A stretch of DNA of 64,000 bases from Spirosoma terrae (GTDB lineage: Bacteria; Bacteroidota; Bacteroidia; Cytophagales; Spirosomataceae), in assembly GCF_010435915.1 (NCBI RefSeq), contig NZ_JAAFZH010000010.1:124001-188000 (forward strand), given 5' to 3'. Positions 1 to 8,289 of the stretch are shown one piece after another. Numbering within the stretch: position 1 is the stretch's first letter; each line of letters opens with the position of its first letter. The notes under the pieces were generated by a model, which saw only the letters and a list, made by a program, of their open reading frames with translations, made no database searches and was not told the origin of the DNA. Both the position numbers and the translations under genes were made by a program.

Positions 1-76
1 AGAGGCAGTCGTTGGATGGCTTGTTAGCGATACGCCCACGACAATGGGGGCAGGAGACTAATTCTTGGGCAATCAT
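1..76 (-). CDS. N-terminus of a zinc-ribbon-like protein (cut by window edge)
   Basis: An ATG at 76 opens a minus-strand frame that stays open to the left edge of the window. The 25 visible residues begin MIAQELV and contain CPHCRGR, the first half of a typical zinc-ribbon CxxC pair, with a further Cys near the edge (NDCL). The second cysteine pair would lie outside the window, so no function can be given. A Bacteroidota-type promoter-like sequence lies about 140 bases upstream. The fragment could be a chance open frame, because only 75 bases are visible. Confidence 0.4.
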   Translation of the reverse strand, partial: MIAQELVSCPHCRGRIANKPSNDCL

Positions 77-464
77 GAGGTTGTAAATTTATAGTTCCTA
101 ATAAGTAGGCAGGTTAGCACTACGCCAACTGGCAAGTTGCTAAGGGTTCGTAGAGTCTGTCTCTCCCCCTTTCGGTATAAATCCACAAATACTTTGCAGG
201 TAGTACGTGTAAGACGCTTCAAAGATAGAATCTTCATTTTCAAAAAAACAAGCAAACACTATTTAATCTATAAGAAAAGAATACTTTCCTTAGAAACGTC
301 CTATTTTCACGGCTGGTCAATGTGAATTTTGGGACTTGATTTTGATGATTAGGTAATCGTACTGAACCCGATTCGGATTTCGCACCTGCCATTTAATAAG
401 CGAAAACACTGTCGATAAATTAAATGGATTTACCCTCTTTGTGTCCTGTGGGCAACAAATACAC
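77..464. other. Intergenic stretch, no supported gene
   Basis: These 388 bases separate the partial zinc-ribbon gene from the 3' end of the sulfate-exporter gene. Apart from the candidate promoter at 220-251 I see no convincing gene and no terminator with a T-run. The short plus-strand frame from about 137 has an arginine-rich composition with no recognisable feature. Confidence 0.5.
220..251 (-). promoter_or_regulatory. Candidate Bacteroidota sigma promoter for the gene starting at 76
   Basis: On the minus strand TATCTTTG (220-227) fits the Bacteroidota -7 box TAnnTTTG, and a TTG lies 21 bases upstream (249-251) in the place of the -33 element. Transcription would begin near 213, giving a leader of about 137 bases. 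This is a motif match only. Confidence 0.38.
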
Positions 465-1739
465 TTACGAAAACAACAAATAAGCGATCGCCAGGGTAAT
501 GAAAATGTTGAACGTCTGCGCGATGAGAAATGCATAGAGCGGACGACGATTATCGGCCTTGAACAGATCGGCAAAACGAGTTTCAAGACCAATGCTTGTA
601 AACGCCAGCGCAAACCATAATCCCTGCAGACTTTTCAAGCTTCCTTTAACGGCATCGACCGTGTCGGCACTCAGCACAAACGAGAAAAGCAGCGAGGCAG
701 CCAGAAAACCCAGAATAAACTTCGGGAAGCGCTCCCAGATGACACCTAAAGTCGGTTTGCTGGTTTGCGCAGCTTCGGTTTGATTTTTGGTGTAGGTCCA
801 GTATACGCTGATGGCAAAAGCCGCTACACCCAGCAGTACGTTCTGCGAAAACTTAACGATCGTACTGATTTTCAACGCTTCTTCACCTGCCAGCGATCCA
901 GAAGCAACAACGGCTCCCGTTGTATCGATCGTCCCGCCGAGCCAGGCTCCCGTTACTTCGGGCGATAAACCAAGTGCCTGAGCGGCATACGGCATTAGCA
1001 ACATCATGGGTATCGCCGTAATCAACACCAGCGAGATCACGTAAGACAGCTTTTTGCTATCACCCTGAATGGCCCCCGACGTAGCAATCGCTGCCGACAC
1101 CCCGCAAATCGACACCGCTGACGCCAGCATCATCGTTAATTCATCGTCGATTTTCAGCCGTTTACTGACCCAATAGGCAAAATACCAGACGGATACAACA
1201 ACAACCAACGCCTGAATCAGTCCCAACGAGCCTGCCTTCAGAATATCGCCAAAAATGACCGTTGTCCCCAGCAGTACCAATCCAATCTTTACGAACAGCT
1301 CGGTTGCTAGGGCCGCCCGAAGCCAGTTGGGTAATTGAATCAAATTACCAACGATCAAGCCAATACTTAAACTGAAAATAACCGCTTCCAGATTGAGGTC
1401 TTTCAGGGTTTTGTTGCCAGCCAGTATCAGCGCTAGTAGGGTTAGTCCAAAAATGATCGGAAACCCAAGCAACGTAGCACGCACCGGTTTATTCAGGAGA
1501 GCCGAGCCAATCAGGGCAATGCCGTACGTAAAAAAGAACTGCGCCAGTATTGTCCCTCCATTTTTAACCGCGAACACGTTCGTGAACAATTCATGTCCAT
1601 CTTTCCAGCCAAACGAAGGAGCCGGAATGAGCAACCCCGTAAGTGACAGAGCGATAATTAATAAGCCCAATACGACGACTGTCCAGTCTTCAGTTAAGGC
1701 AAATTTGGTTTTAGAAACAGGAGATGCAACAGCCGACAT
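465..1739 (-). CDS. YeiH-family putative sulfate exporter
   Basis: A 424-residue polytopic membrane protein with about ten hydrophobic segments. It resembles the YeiH/UPF0324 family, annotated as putative sulfate exporters. The family-like signatures are the CGVSAAIA stretch near residue 212 and the GAWLGGTIDTTGAVVASG stretch near residue 265, each lying in a hydrophobic region. The length suits the upper end of the family (about 330-430). It is the last gene of a run that includes a sulfite dehydrogenase, 50 bases behind a DASS-type anion symporter, which supports sulfate or sulfite efflux as its job. The exported ion is inferred from family and context. No terminator is evident after its stop. 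Confidence 0.85.
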   Translation of the reverse strand: MSAVASPVSKTKFALTEDWTVVVLGLLIIALSLTGLLIPAPSFGWKDGHELFTNVFAVKNGGTILAQFFFTYGIALIGSALLNKPVRATLLGFPIIFGLTLLALILAGNKTLKDLNLEAVIFSLSIGLIVGNLIQLPNWLRAALATELFVKIGLVLLGTTVIFGDILKAGSLGLIQALVVVVSVWYFAYWVSKRLKIDDELTMMLASAVSICGVSAAIATSGAIQGDSKKLSYVISLVLITAIPMMLLMPYAAQALGLSPEVTGAWLGGTIDTTGAVVASGSLAGEEALKISTIVKFSQNVLLGVAAFAISVYWTYTKNQTEAAQTSKPTLGVIWERFPKFILGFLAASLLFSFVLSADTVDAVKGSLKSLQGLWFALAFTSIGLETRFADLFKADNRRPLYAFLIAQTFNIFITLAIAYLLFS

Positions 1740-1789
1740 ACGTAAAATATTGGTTAAGAAACATATACAAGAAACTACTTATGTTTACT

Positions 1790-3292
1790 TTAAATAGCCA
1801 TCCATTTATAAGCATTACCAAAAATAACCAGCAGCAGAAAGCCTACTAACACCAGTAAGAGCCCCGCTTTAATCATATCGCGAATAGTAACCTGACTGGT
1901 TGCCAGCACAATTGCATTCGGTGGTGTCGACATTGGCAATACAAAAGCAAAACTGGCCGCAAACGTAACCGGAGCCCCAAGCAGTATTGGATCGATTCCG
2001 GTAGCTGTTGCGATACCAAATACCATTGGGAGAGCGGCTGTTGCCAGTGGTGTATTTGCAATGATAATTTTCAAAGCCAGGGTAATAATAACGAGTGTGA
2101 CCACCAAACCGCGATAATTATACACTTCTGATTCGGCTACTTTATCCCCAATCAGCCCGATAATCCCCGAACTTTCCAATGTTTTAGCCAGTGCAAGTCC
2201 ACCGCCAATCATAAATAAAATTCCCCAGGGCAATTTGTTCATGCTACTCCAGTCGAACAGCAAGCCCGATTTACTGGTCGGATCGGGCATGACAAACAGC
2301 AACAGAGCACCGGTCATACCAATAATGGTATCGTTCAGGAAGGCTACACCTAGCCATTTTTCGATGACTGTCCGAAAAATCCAGCCAGTAGCTGTCAGTA
2401 AGAATAACGTACTCACCGCATACTCAGGAAACCGTACAGGCCCCAATTTGATCAGCTTCTCCCGAATAATAACCGACGCGTTGGGTAACGATTTTCCTGA
2501 CACGGGAAATAATAAACGGGCCAAGATTACGTAGGCCGCGATCAACATCAATACAGCCAGGGGAAACCCAACCATAAACCAGCTAACAAACGAAATATCT
2601 GTTTGATAGGAATCGCGTAGAAAAGCTAATAATACCCCATTTGTGGGGGTGCCAATGGTTGTTGCAATACCGCCAATACTAGCGGCATAAGCCAGTCCTA
2701 ACATCAGACTTACGGCAAACGGCCGGAATTGTTTTTCTTGACCAGTCTGACGAAAATCATCTTCCAGCAAGCTCAGCACCGACTGCGCAATTGGCAGCAT
2801 CAGCAAAGCAGCCGCCGTATTGTTTACCCACATACTGACGAAAGCCGTCGCGACCATAAAGCCCAAAACCAACTGATGGCTTTCTGTTCCGATTAGCTTC
2901 ACAATATGGAGAGCAATACGAGTATGCAGATTATGACGCTCAACGGCCAGCGCAAATACAAAACCGGATAGAAACAATAAAATGGTTGGGTTCGTATAGT
3001 TTGCTGCAGTAGTAGGTAAATCCAGTATGCCCAGGGCAGGAAACAGAACGATCGGTAAAAAAGCCGTGACGGGCAGAGCGACAACCTCGCTAATCCACCA
3101 AACCATCATCCAGGCTGCAACCCCAATCACTAATTGCATCTTCGGTGCAACAGGCAATACACCTCTATAAGCGAATATACCAAACAACAATGGCCCAATC
3201 AGTAGCAGACCATAAGTGAACCAAGGTGTCGCCAGCGAAGATGTTCGGACTGCACCGGGTTGGGCCGATCTCGGGATTGTTGTATTCTCCAT
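1790..3292 (-). CDS. DASS/SLC13-family sodium:anion symporter
   Basis: A 500-residue membrane protein with 11-13 hydrophobic segments. It carries the two half-repeats of the divalent anion:sodium symporter family. The first substrate/sodium loop is MWVNNTAAALLMLP (Asn157-Thr159, where the family usually has SNT). The second is in the C-terminal half, with IIANTPLATAALP and the proline-rich LPMSTPPNAIV loop. SLC13 proteins move sulfate or dicarboxylates with sodium. The gene starts 5 bases after the sulfite dehydrogenase stop, so co-transcription is near certain and a sulfur oxyanion is the likeliest substrate. A C4-dicarboxylate cannot be excluded from sequence alone. Confidence 0.87.
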   Translation of the reverse strand: MENTTIPRSAQPGAVRTSSLATPWFTYGLLLIGPLLFGIFAYRGVLPVAPKMQLVIGVAAWMMVWWISEVVALPVTAFLPIVLFPALGILDLPTTAANYTNPTILLFLSGFVFALAVERHNLHTRIALHIVKLIGTESHQLVLGFMVATAFVSMWVNNTAAALLMLPIAQSVLSLLEDDFRQTGQEKQFRPFAVSLMLGLAYAASIGGIATTIGTPTNGVLLAFLRDSYQTDISFVSWFMVGFPLAVLMLIAAYVILARLLFPVSGKSLPNASVIIREKLIKLGPVRFPEYAVSTLFLLTATGWIFRTVIEKWLGVAFLNDTIIGMTGALLLFVMPDPTSKSGLLFDWSSMNKLPWGILFMIGGGLALAKTLESSGIIGLIGDKVAESEVYNYRGLVVTLVIITLALKIIIANTPLATAALPMVFGIATATGIDPILLGAPVTFAASFAFVLPMSTPPNAIVLATSQVTIRDMIKAGLLLVLVGFLLLVIFGNAYKWMAI

Positions 3293-3297
3293 TATGC

Positions 3298-4548
3298 TTA
3301 TCGGACATTTTCGGGTTTATTCAGCACACGCCCATCGGCTTTTAGTTGCCAGGCCGTAATGGGGTTGAAATGGTAACCGCTGTCAGCCCCTCGCGCTTCG
3401 ATAAGCTGTTTAAAGGTTGGCTGAATGTATCCCGTTTCGTCCGTTACCCGGCTCATGATTTCTGTTTCAGCACCGTTCCAGTGCCACAAATACCGGAACC
3501 GTACATGTGCTTTATCGAGAACTGGCTCCTGCAATTCGGCAATATGCCAGCTTTTCCCAGCGTCGGTACTGACCTCCACCTTCACGACCTTACCCCGACC
3601 ACTCCAGGCTAATCCCCGGATTTCAATCCACCCTTTTTCGACCTGAGCCGGAAAAGCCGGGAACGTAATGATCGACCGGGCATCAATGTCGAAACTGAAC
3701 TGTCGGATTTTTCCGCCTTTGATACCTTCGCTATACTTGGATGTTTCCTCGCGCGTTTGCCAGGGAGCATCGCCTAACTCAAGCCGTCGGAGCCATTTTA
3801 TGCTGGTATTCCCCTCCCATCCGGGCAGGAATAGACGTACTGGATACCCTTGTTCGGGACGTAGCGCTTCGCCATTCTGTCCATAGGCAATGATGGCATC
3901 GTCCCACCCTTTTTTGACGGGAATGCTACGGGTCATGATGGCGGCATCGCCCCCTTCGGCTAAAAACCAACTTGCGTTGGGCTTAACGCCCACTTCGCGG
4001 AATAGTGTTGACAGTTTAACGCCCGTCCATTCGCTCTGGCTGGTCAAGCCGCAAATATCCTGCGGACTCATGGCTTCTTTGCCCGTTCGAAAATTCCCTG
4101 AACACTCCAGAAACGCAATGCGTGACACGGAAGGAAATCGCTTCAGATCAGCCACTGTAAAGACCATTGGCTTATCGACCAGGCCATGAATCACCAATTC
4201 ATGCTTATTCGGATCGATGACCGGAATGCCCGCATGATGCCGCTCAAAATGCAGATCAGACGGCGTAATGATCCCGTAAAAATCCTGCAACGGCGACCGG
4301 GATGAAATGTCGGAAGGCTTCTTGATGACCTTCTCAAAGCCCGACCGCGTGCCCACTTCACCAGCCAGTGTTCCCACTTGCTTTGTAGGATCGTCGGGTA
4401 TTAATTCGGTAAACGAGAGGCCTTCCTGCACCGCTTTTCCGTGGGCTGTCTGGGCAATAGCCATCGCTACCGTGGCCGATCCGCCCAGCATAGCCCGACG
4501 AGAAAGCTTCCCTGTCAGTTTGTTGATATGGATGATTTTCTTTGTCAT
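3298..4548 (-). CDS. SoxC/SorA-type molybdopterin sulfite dehydrogenase
   Basis: A 416-residue periplasmic molybdoenzyme of the sulfite oxidase family, which oxidises sulfite to sulfate. The N-terminus has a Tat signal: the twin-arginine segment SRRAMLGGS at residues 16-24 followed by an Ala-rich hydrophobic stretch. The Mo-cofactor domain spans about residues 85-280 and holds the Mo-ligand cysteine in FLECSGN (Cys149), the HHAGIP segment and KWLRRLE. A dimerisation-type immunoglobulin fold follows at about 290-400 (VEVSTDAGKSWHIAEL). The length matches SoxC. The next gene upstream encodes a c-type cytochrome only one base away, the SorAB/SoxCD arrangement, so electrons probably pass to that cytochrome. 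No SoxXAYZB genes are in the window, so this is not a full Sox system. Confidence 0.92.
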   Translation of the reverse strand: MTKKIIHINKLTGKLSRRAMLGGSATVAMAIAQTAHGKAVQEGLSFTELIPDDPTKQVGTLAGEVGTRSGFEKVIKKPSDISSRSPLQDFYGIITPSDLHFERHHAGIPVIDPNKHELVIHGLVDKPMVFTVADLKRFPSVSRIAFLECSGNFRTGKEAMSPQDICGLTSQSEWTGVKLSTLFREVGVKPNASWFLAEGGDAAIMTRSIPVKKGWDDAIIAYGQNGEALRPEQGYPVRLFLPGWEGNTSIKWLRRLELGDAPWQTREETSKYSEGIKGGKIRQFSFDIDARSIITFPAFPAQVEKGWIEIRGLAWSGRGKVVKVEVSTDAGKSWHIAELQEPVLDKAHVRFRYLWHWNGAETEIMSRVTDETGYIQPTFKQLIEARGADSGYHFNPITAWQLKADGRVLNKPENVR

Positions 4549-4549
4549 A

Positions 4550-5155
4550 TTACTTTATTTCCGGCCCACCTTTCCGGTCGTCGGGTACGAATAATTGTTG
4601 GGCAGGCATCACTACGTTCGGTAGCGTTTTTGCATTTACGACTGCCTTATCGTCGATAATCCCATTGGCATTCAGCAGATAAGCCGTCAGATTATAGACC
4701 TCAGCATCGGTCAGCGAACCCGGTTCGCTAAACGGCATGGCTCGCCGGATGTAATCGAAAATAGTGGTAGCATAAGGCCAGTAATTCCCAATCGTTTTTT
4801 CGGGCCGTTTTTTAGTTGGGTCGGTGGTAGTCACCAGTGACCCATTCGGCCCGCCAACTCCCCCTACACCATGACAAGCCGCACATTTCTGCGCAAAAAT
4901 TACTTTCCCGGCAACAGGTTTTCCTTCGCCAGCAGGTAATCCTTTCCCGTCAGGGCGGATATCGATGTCCAATCGGGCAATTTCTGTCGACGTAGCCACT
5001 CGCCCAAAACCAAAACGTGCCGGAATAGAGTCAGATTTAATGAGATAAGTTATCTCCTGTGCTCTATCTCTATCAGGAAATAAGACCGTATTGATTGGCC
5101 TTTGACTCATCAACAAACCGGCTTCCAGTATCCCAACAAGCCACAGTTTATTCAT
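4550..5155 (-). CDS. SoxD/SorB-like c-type cytochrome
   Basis: A 201-residue protein with an N-terminal hydrophobic export segment (about residues 3-17) and one haem c site, CAACH at residues 91-95, in a class I cytochrome c fold. MPFSEPGSL near residue 140 supplies a plausible Met axial ligand. The region before the haem (YLIKSDSIPARFGFGR) resembles the leader of SoxD-type cytochromes. Its start overlaps the end of the DoxX-type gene by 8 bases, and its stop lies one base before the sulfite dehydrogenase start. The expected role is electron acceptor of that enzyme. A free cytochrome serving another dehydrogenase is the alternative. Confidence 0.88.
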   Translation of the reverse strand: MNKLWLVGILEAGLLMSQRPINTVLFPDRDRAQEITYLIKSDSIPARFGFGRVATSTEIARLDIDIRPDGKGLPAGEGKPVAGKVIFAQKCAACHGVGGVGGPNGSLVTTTDPTKKRPEKTIGNYWPYATTIFDYIRRAMPFSEPGSLTDAEVYNLTAYLLNANGIIDDKAVVNAKTLPNVVMPAQQLFVPDDRKGGPEIK

Positions 5156-6869
5156 ACGTACCGGCGTTTAGCGTGCTTTTCGACAACACATACGGGCGCT
5201 CTACCCGGTCCAGTACTACGTAGATGGAATCTTTCTTTTCGTCGATACCGCGCAGAATTACGCGATCGCCACCCTGTTCGGACGTATAGCTCAGAATCAT
5301 CCGATTCCGTTTTACAGGCTTACTCTCCGCTTTGATTCCTTTCGTCCGTCGGGTCGACCGGGCAAGTGGGTCAATTTTCGGGTCTTCGTCGCCAATAATT
5401 GCCAGGGCTTCTTTAGGAATCCAGTTGTCTGGTTTTTCCTCATTTTCTTTCTTCCGATCCCCTCTTGAACGGCCTCTACCGCCCTCGCCATTACCCCCTT
5501 CTCGAACATTCCCTAAAAACTCCCGGTTTTCGGCGTTACGGGCTCCCCGATTTTTGTCCTGCAGATACAATACGTGGTGAACACTATCCGCTTCGTAATA
5601 AAATACACGTTGCCCACCCGACACGCCTGTTAACTCAAAGGTGCGGTTAATGTCGCGCATGGGCGATCCGCCCCCATTCGACAAATCAAGCTCAACAGGT
5701 TTATTGACTTTAAACGTGAGCGTGGTCCAGTTTTCGAACGTAGCGTGTTGCCAACGTATCGAATCCAGGGGAGAATACGGTAGTTCTTTTCCATTATGCC
5801 GGAATTCCGTTACGTTATAGTTGCCTCGTAATTCCTTCAACCCTTTCTGGGCCGGTTGCTTATAGGGATCATACCGGAAATTGGTGTACTGCAACCAAAA
5901 CAGAAGGATCAGAAATAGCCCGATCGTAACGGTTTTCAGACTGACCCGTGCCCATTGTTTCCAGCCATCGAACGTCGGTACGTAGTAATTGGGAATCGTT
6001 AAGCGTTCCCGAATAAGAAGATTATAGAGATCCTTAACGTAGTAGATTAACAGAAAGCCGGAGAGAAGCACAAAGTAGGAACTATAACCATGTACGCCCC
6101 CATCGTAGGCAAAATTGACGTATACAATATCGGCCAGTGCGCCAAACAGCAGAACCGATCCCCAGAACGTAGTAGCCCGGAAAAATAGTAAAGCACCTGC
6201 CAGCACTTCCACTACGCCCGTAAAGACTTCGTACCAGGGCACGATACCAATCGAAAGCCAATAAATTTTCTGCGCGGTCAAATCGCCGAAATTGGTATTC
6301 AGTACGCCCAGCGATGGATAGGGTAACTGCGTGGGCATCAACTTGGTAAACCCAAAGCCAATGATTCCTATGCCCGCCCGATACCGTACCACCACCCGTA
6401 GCCAGTAGTACAGCAGTTCGTAGTTTCGTACTTCTTTCTTGCGCAACTGAACAACTGCCGTCCAGATCAGTCCAACGACCGTAGCAAAAATGAACGTAAT
6501 GATCCAGGTGGCATAACCATTCAGCGGGCTACCGAACAGTTTATTACCAAAAATGGTTAGGCCAGAGCCAAAACGAGCCACATCGTAAAGATCCCGATAG
6601 TGCAGATGCAGCCAGTCGAACGCTAGCACCTCTTTATACCATTCGACGCTGTTGGGCAACGACATGCTGATAAAGAACACAAACGCGATACGGAACAGTG
6701 TTTTCTGCGTAGCGGTCCATCGGGTCGCGGTGGCCGAATTAGGGTTTGGCGTAGTCGGCTCGCTATCTTCTGCTACGTTGCTCTCGTTTGCAACCGGTTT
6801 GCCAGTAATTTCTTCGGGCGACACCAGCCCTAAATCAGTACGTTCGGGAGTTATGTTGGGAATTGCCAT
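5148..6869 (-). CDS. DoxX-type membrane protein with C-terminal soluble domain (long paralog)
   Basis: A 573-residue protein. Residues about 50-320 form a polytopic DoxX-like membrane domain with YYWLRVVVRYRAGIG, GFTKLMPTQLPYP and YEVFTGVVEVLAGALLFFR. After a further hydrophobic helix near 325 comes a soluble domain that starts GNYNVTEFRHNGKELPYSP. That domain is interrupted near residues 445-483 by a Gly/Arg/Lys-rich insertion (REGGNGEGGRGRSRGDRKK). DoxX-family proteins include DoxD, the large subunit of thiosulfate:quinone oxidoreductase in Acidianus, so a membrane redox role in sulfur oxidation is possible but unproven. The downstream paralog lacks the insertion. The gene overlaps the cytochrome start by 8 bases. 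Confidence 0.72.
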   Translation of the reverse strand: MAIPNITPERTDLGLVSPEEITGKPVANESNVAEDSEPTTPNPNSATATRWTATQKTLFRIAFVFFISMSLPNSVEWYKEVLAFDWLHLHYRDLYDVARFGSGLTIFGNKLFGSPLNGYATWIITFIFATVVGLIWTAVVQLRKKEVRNYELLYYWLRVVVRYRAGIGIIGFGFTKLMPTQLPYPSLGVLNTNFGDLTAQKIYWLSIGIVPWYEVFTGVVEVLAGALLFFRATTFWGSVLLFGALADIVYVNFAYDGGVHGYSSYFVLLSGFLLIYYVKDLYNLLIRERLTIPNYYVPTFDGWKQWARVSLKTVTIGLFLILLFWLQYTNFRYDPYKQPAQKGLKELRGNYNVTEFRHNGKELPYSPLDSIRWQHATFENWTTLTFKVNKPVELDLSNGGGSPMRDINRTFELTGVSGGQRVFYYEADSVHHVLYLQDKNRGARNAENREFLGNVREGGNGEGGRGRSRGDRKKENEEKPDNWIPKEALAIIGDEDPKIDPLARSTRRTKGIKAESKPVKRNRMILSYTSEQGGDRVILRGIDEKKDSIYVVLDRVERPYVLSKSTLNAGTYE

Positions 6870-6882
6870 CGTACAGAGGAAG

Positions 6883-8265
6883 TTAGAGTTTGAGTGATCC
6901 GCGCCGACCAGCTTTAGCAGCCTCGTCGATCAGGTATTTTTTGTTGATTTTGTCGAGCACTGCATAGATCGAGTCACGCCCCTGATCGATTCCCGCGAGC
7001 ACAATCTGTCCGTTTTGCTTGCGGTCGATTGACAGCTTTAGTGACTCAGTCGGATAGTTTGGATTGGCGTTTTTCAGCGTTAAGACCCGGCCGGTTGGGT
7101 CCACGGTGTAGCGGTAGTAATGGCGGCCCTGTGAGCCAGCGTACTCATAATCCCGGTCGGATTCAGCCGAGGCAATCTGCTCTGTATTCGTAGTAACCAG
7201 CTTAACGGGCCGGTTCGACTTGATGCTGATGGTATTCCAGGTTTCGAAAACGACGTCCTGCCAACGAACCGGATCTGTTTTTGAATACGGTAATGATTTA
7301 CCCCCGAGCCGAAACTCACTTACATTATACAGTCCGGCCGTATTTGGTATGCCTGGCGTTTTAGGGAAGCGAATCGACTCTCTATTTCGGTAGGCAGCAT
7401 ACGTACTCACGCCATAGAACAGCACAACAACCAATACAAATGCACTTTTCAAACCCAGGCGTCCATATTGTTGCCACTGTTCGGTAAAAGCAGGGTGAAA
7501 CCGATTGGGGCTGGCTGCCTCTTCCAGCGACACTAGTTTGAACAATCGAATCGCATCAAAGGCAAACAGAGCCAACGCAAACGTGATCAATAAACCACTA
7601 TAGACATATTCGCCCCCTTCGTAGGCCAGATTGGAGAAGAAAATATTACCCAGAAATGGAAGCAGAATTAACGTAGCAATCGTTGCCGTTTTCCGATGCA
7701 GCAGCAATAGGCCACCCGCCAATTCGACCAGACCCAGAAACGATTCATACGACGGCACAATCCCCAGCGACAGCGAGAACAGTTTCCAGGCCGAATGATC
7801 ACCATAGGGCGTATTGAGGTTACTGAGGGACGGAAGTGGTGCCTGCAACGGAAAGAGTTTAATAAATCCATACACAATGACACCGAATGCCAACCGATAA
7901 CGTAACACTACGCGAAGCCAGTAAAACAGCGCATCGTAGTTCGTATTTTCAGTATCGCGAAACGACCAGATAATCGAACCAATCAAAGCAATAACCAGCA
8001 CAATTCCCCAGTTGGCAAAGCTGTCTTCTGCCCCTACAAATCGGGGTGCGTAATGCGACAGGTTAAACAGATAGCGTGTAAAACCGCCGTCAACATCAGT
8101 CAGGTTCCGGAAGAACTGGGCATCGAGTGGTAAAGCCTGGATCAGCAGATACAGAAAAACGAATCGAAAGATGGCTTTCTCGGTAGCGGTCCAACTCCCA
8201 TCGGAAACCGGGAGGGCATGCCGACCGCTATGAGGCATTACGTAACTTGTGTCGGAATAACTCAT
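6883..8265 (-). CDS. DoxX-type membrane protein with C-terminal soluble domain (short paralog)
   Basis: A 460-residue paralog of the neighbouring 573-residue protein. It shares the opening SWTATEKAIFRF, the FYWLRVVLRYRLAFG helix, FIKLFPLQAPLPS and the glutamate-bearing ESFLGLVELAGGLLLL helix. It also shares the start of the soluble part (GLYNVSEFRLGGKSLPYSK) and the end pattern IVLAGIDQGRDSIYAVLDK. It lacks the Gly/Arg-rich insertion. The two genes are 13 bases apart and presumably arose by tandem duplication. They may form a heteromeric membrane complex with the cytochrome and sulfite dehydrogenase; this is inference from gene order. SusD lies 24 bases upstream. Confidence 0.7.
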   Translation of the reverse strand: MSYSDTSYVMPHSGRHALPVSDGSWTATEKAIFRFVFLYLLIQALPLDAQFFRNLTDVDGGFTRYLFNLSHYAPRFVGAEDSFANWGIVLVIALIGSIIWSFRDTENTNYDALFYWLRVVLRYRLAFGVIVYGFIKLFPLQAPLPSLSNLNTPYGDHSAWKLFSLSLGIVPSYESFLGLVELAGGLLLLHRKTATIATLILLPFLGNIFFSNLAYEGGEYVYSGLLITFALALFAFDAIRLFKLVSLEEAASPNRFHPAFTEQWQQYGRLGLKSAFVLVVVLFYGVSTYAAYRNRESIRFPKTPGIPNTAGLYNVSEFRLGGKSLPYSKTDPVRWQDVVFETWNTISIKSNRPVKLVTTNTEQIASAESDRDYEYAGSQGRHYYRYTVDPTGRVLTLKNANPNYPTESLKLSIDRKQNGQIVLAGIDQGRDSIYAVLDKINKKYLIDEAAKAGRRGSLKL

Positions 8266-8289
8266 GGTACTATCGATTGAGGTAGTTGA

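Noticed and set aside
137..325. 62-codon plus-strand frame near the left edge
   Set aside because: Composition is basic and unstructured, and the minus strand of the same bases carries the candidate promoter for the gene at 76.
3298..5155. Complete Sox thiosulfate oxidation system
   Set aside because: Only SoxC- and SoxD-like genes are present; SoxX, A, Y, Z and B are missing.
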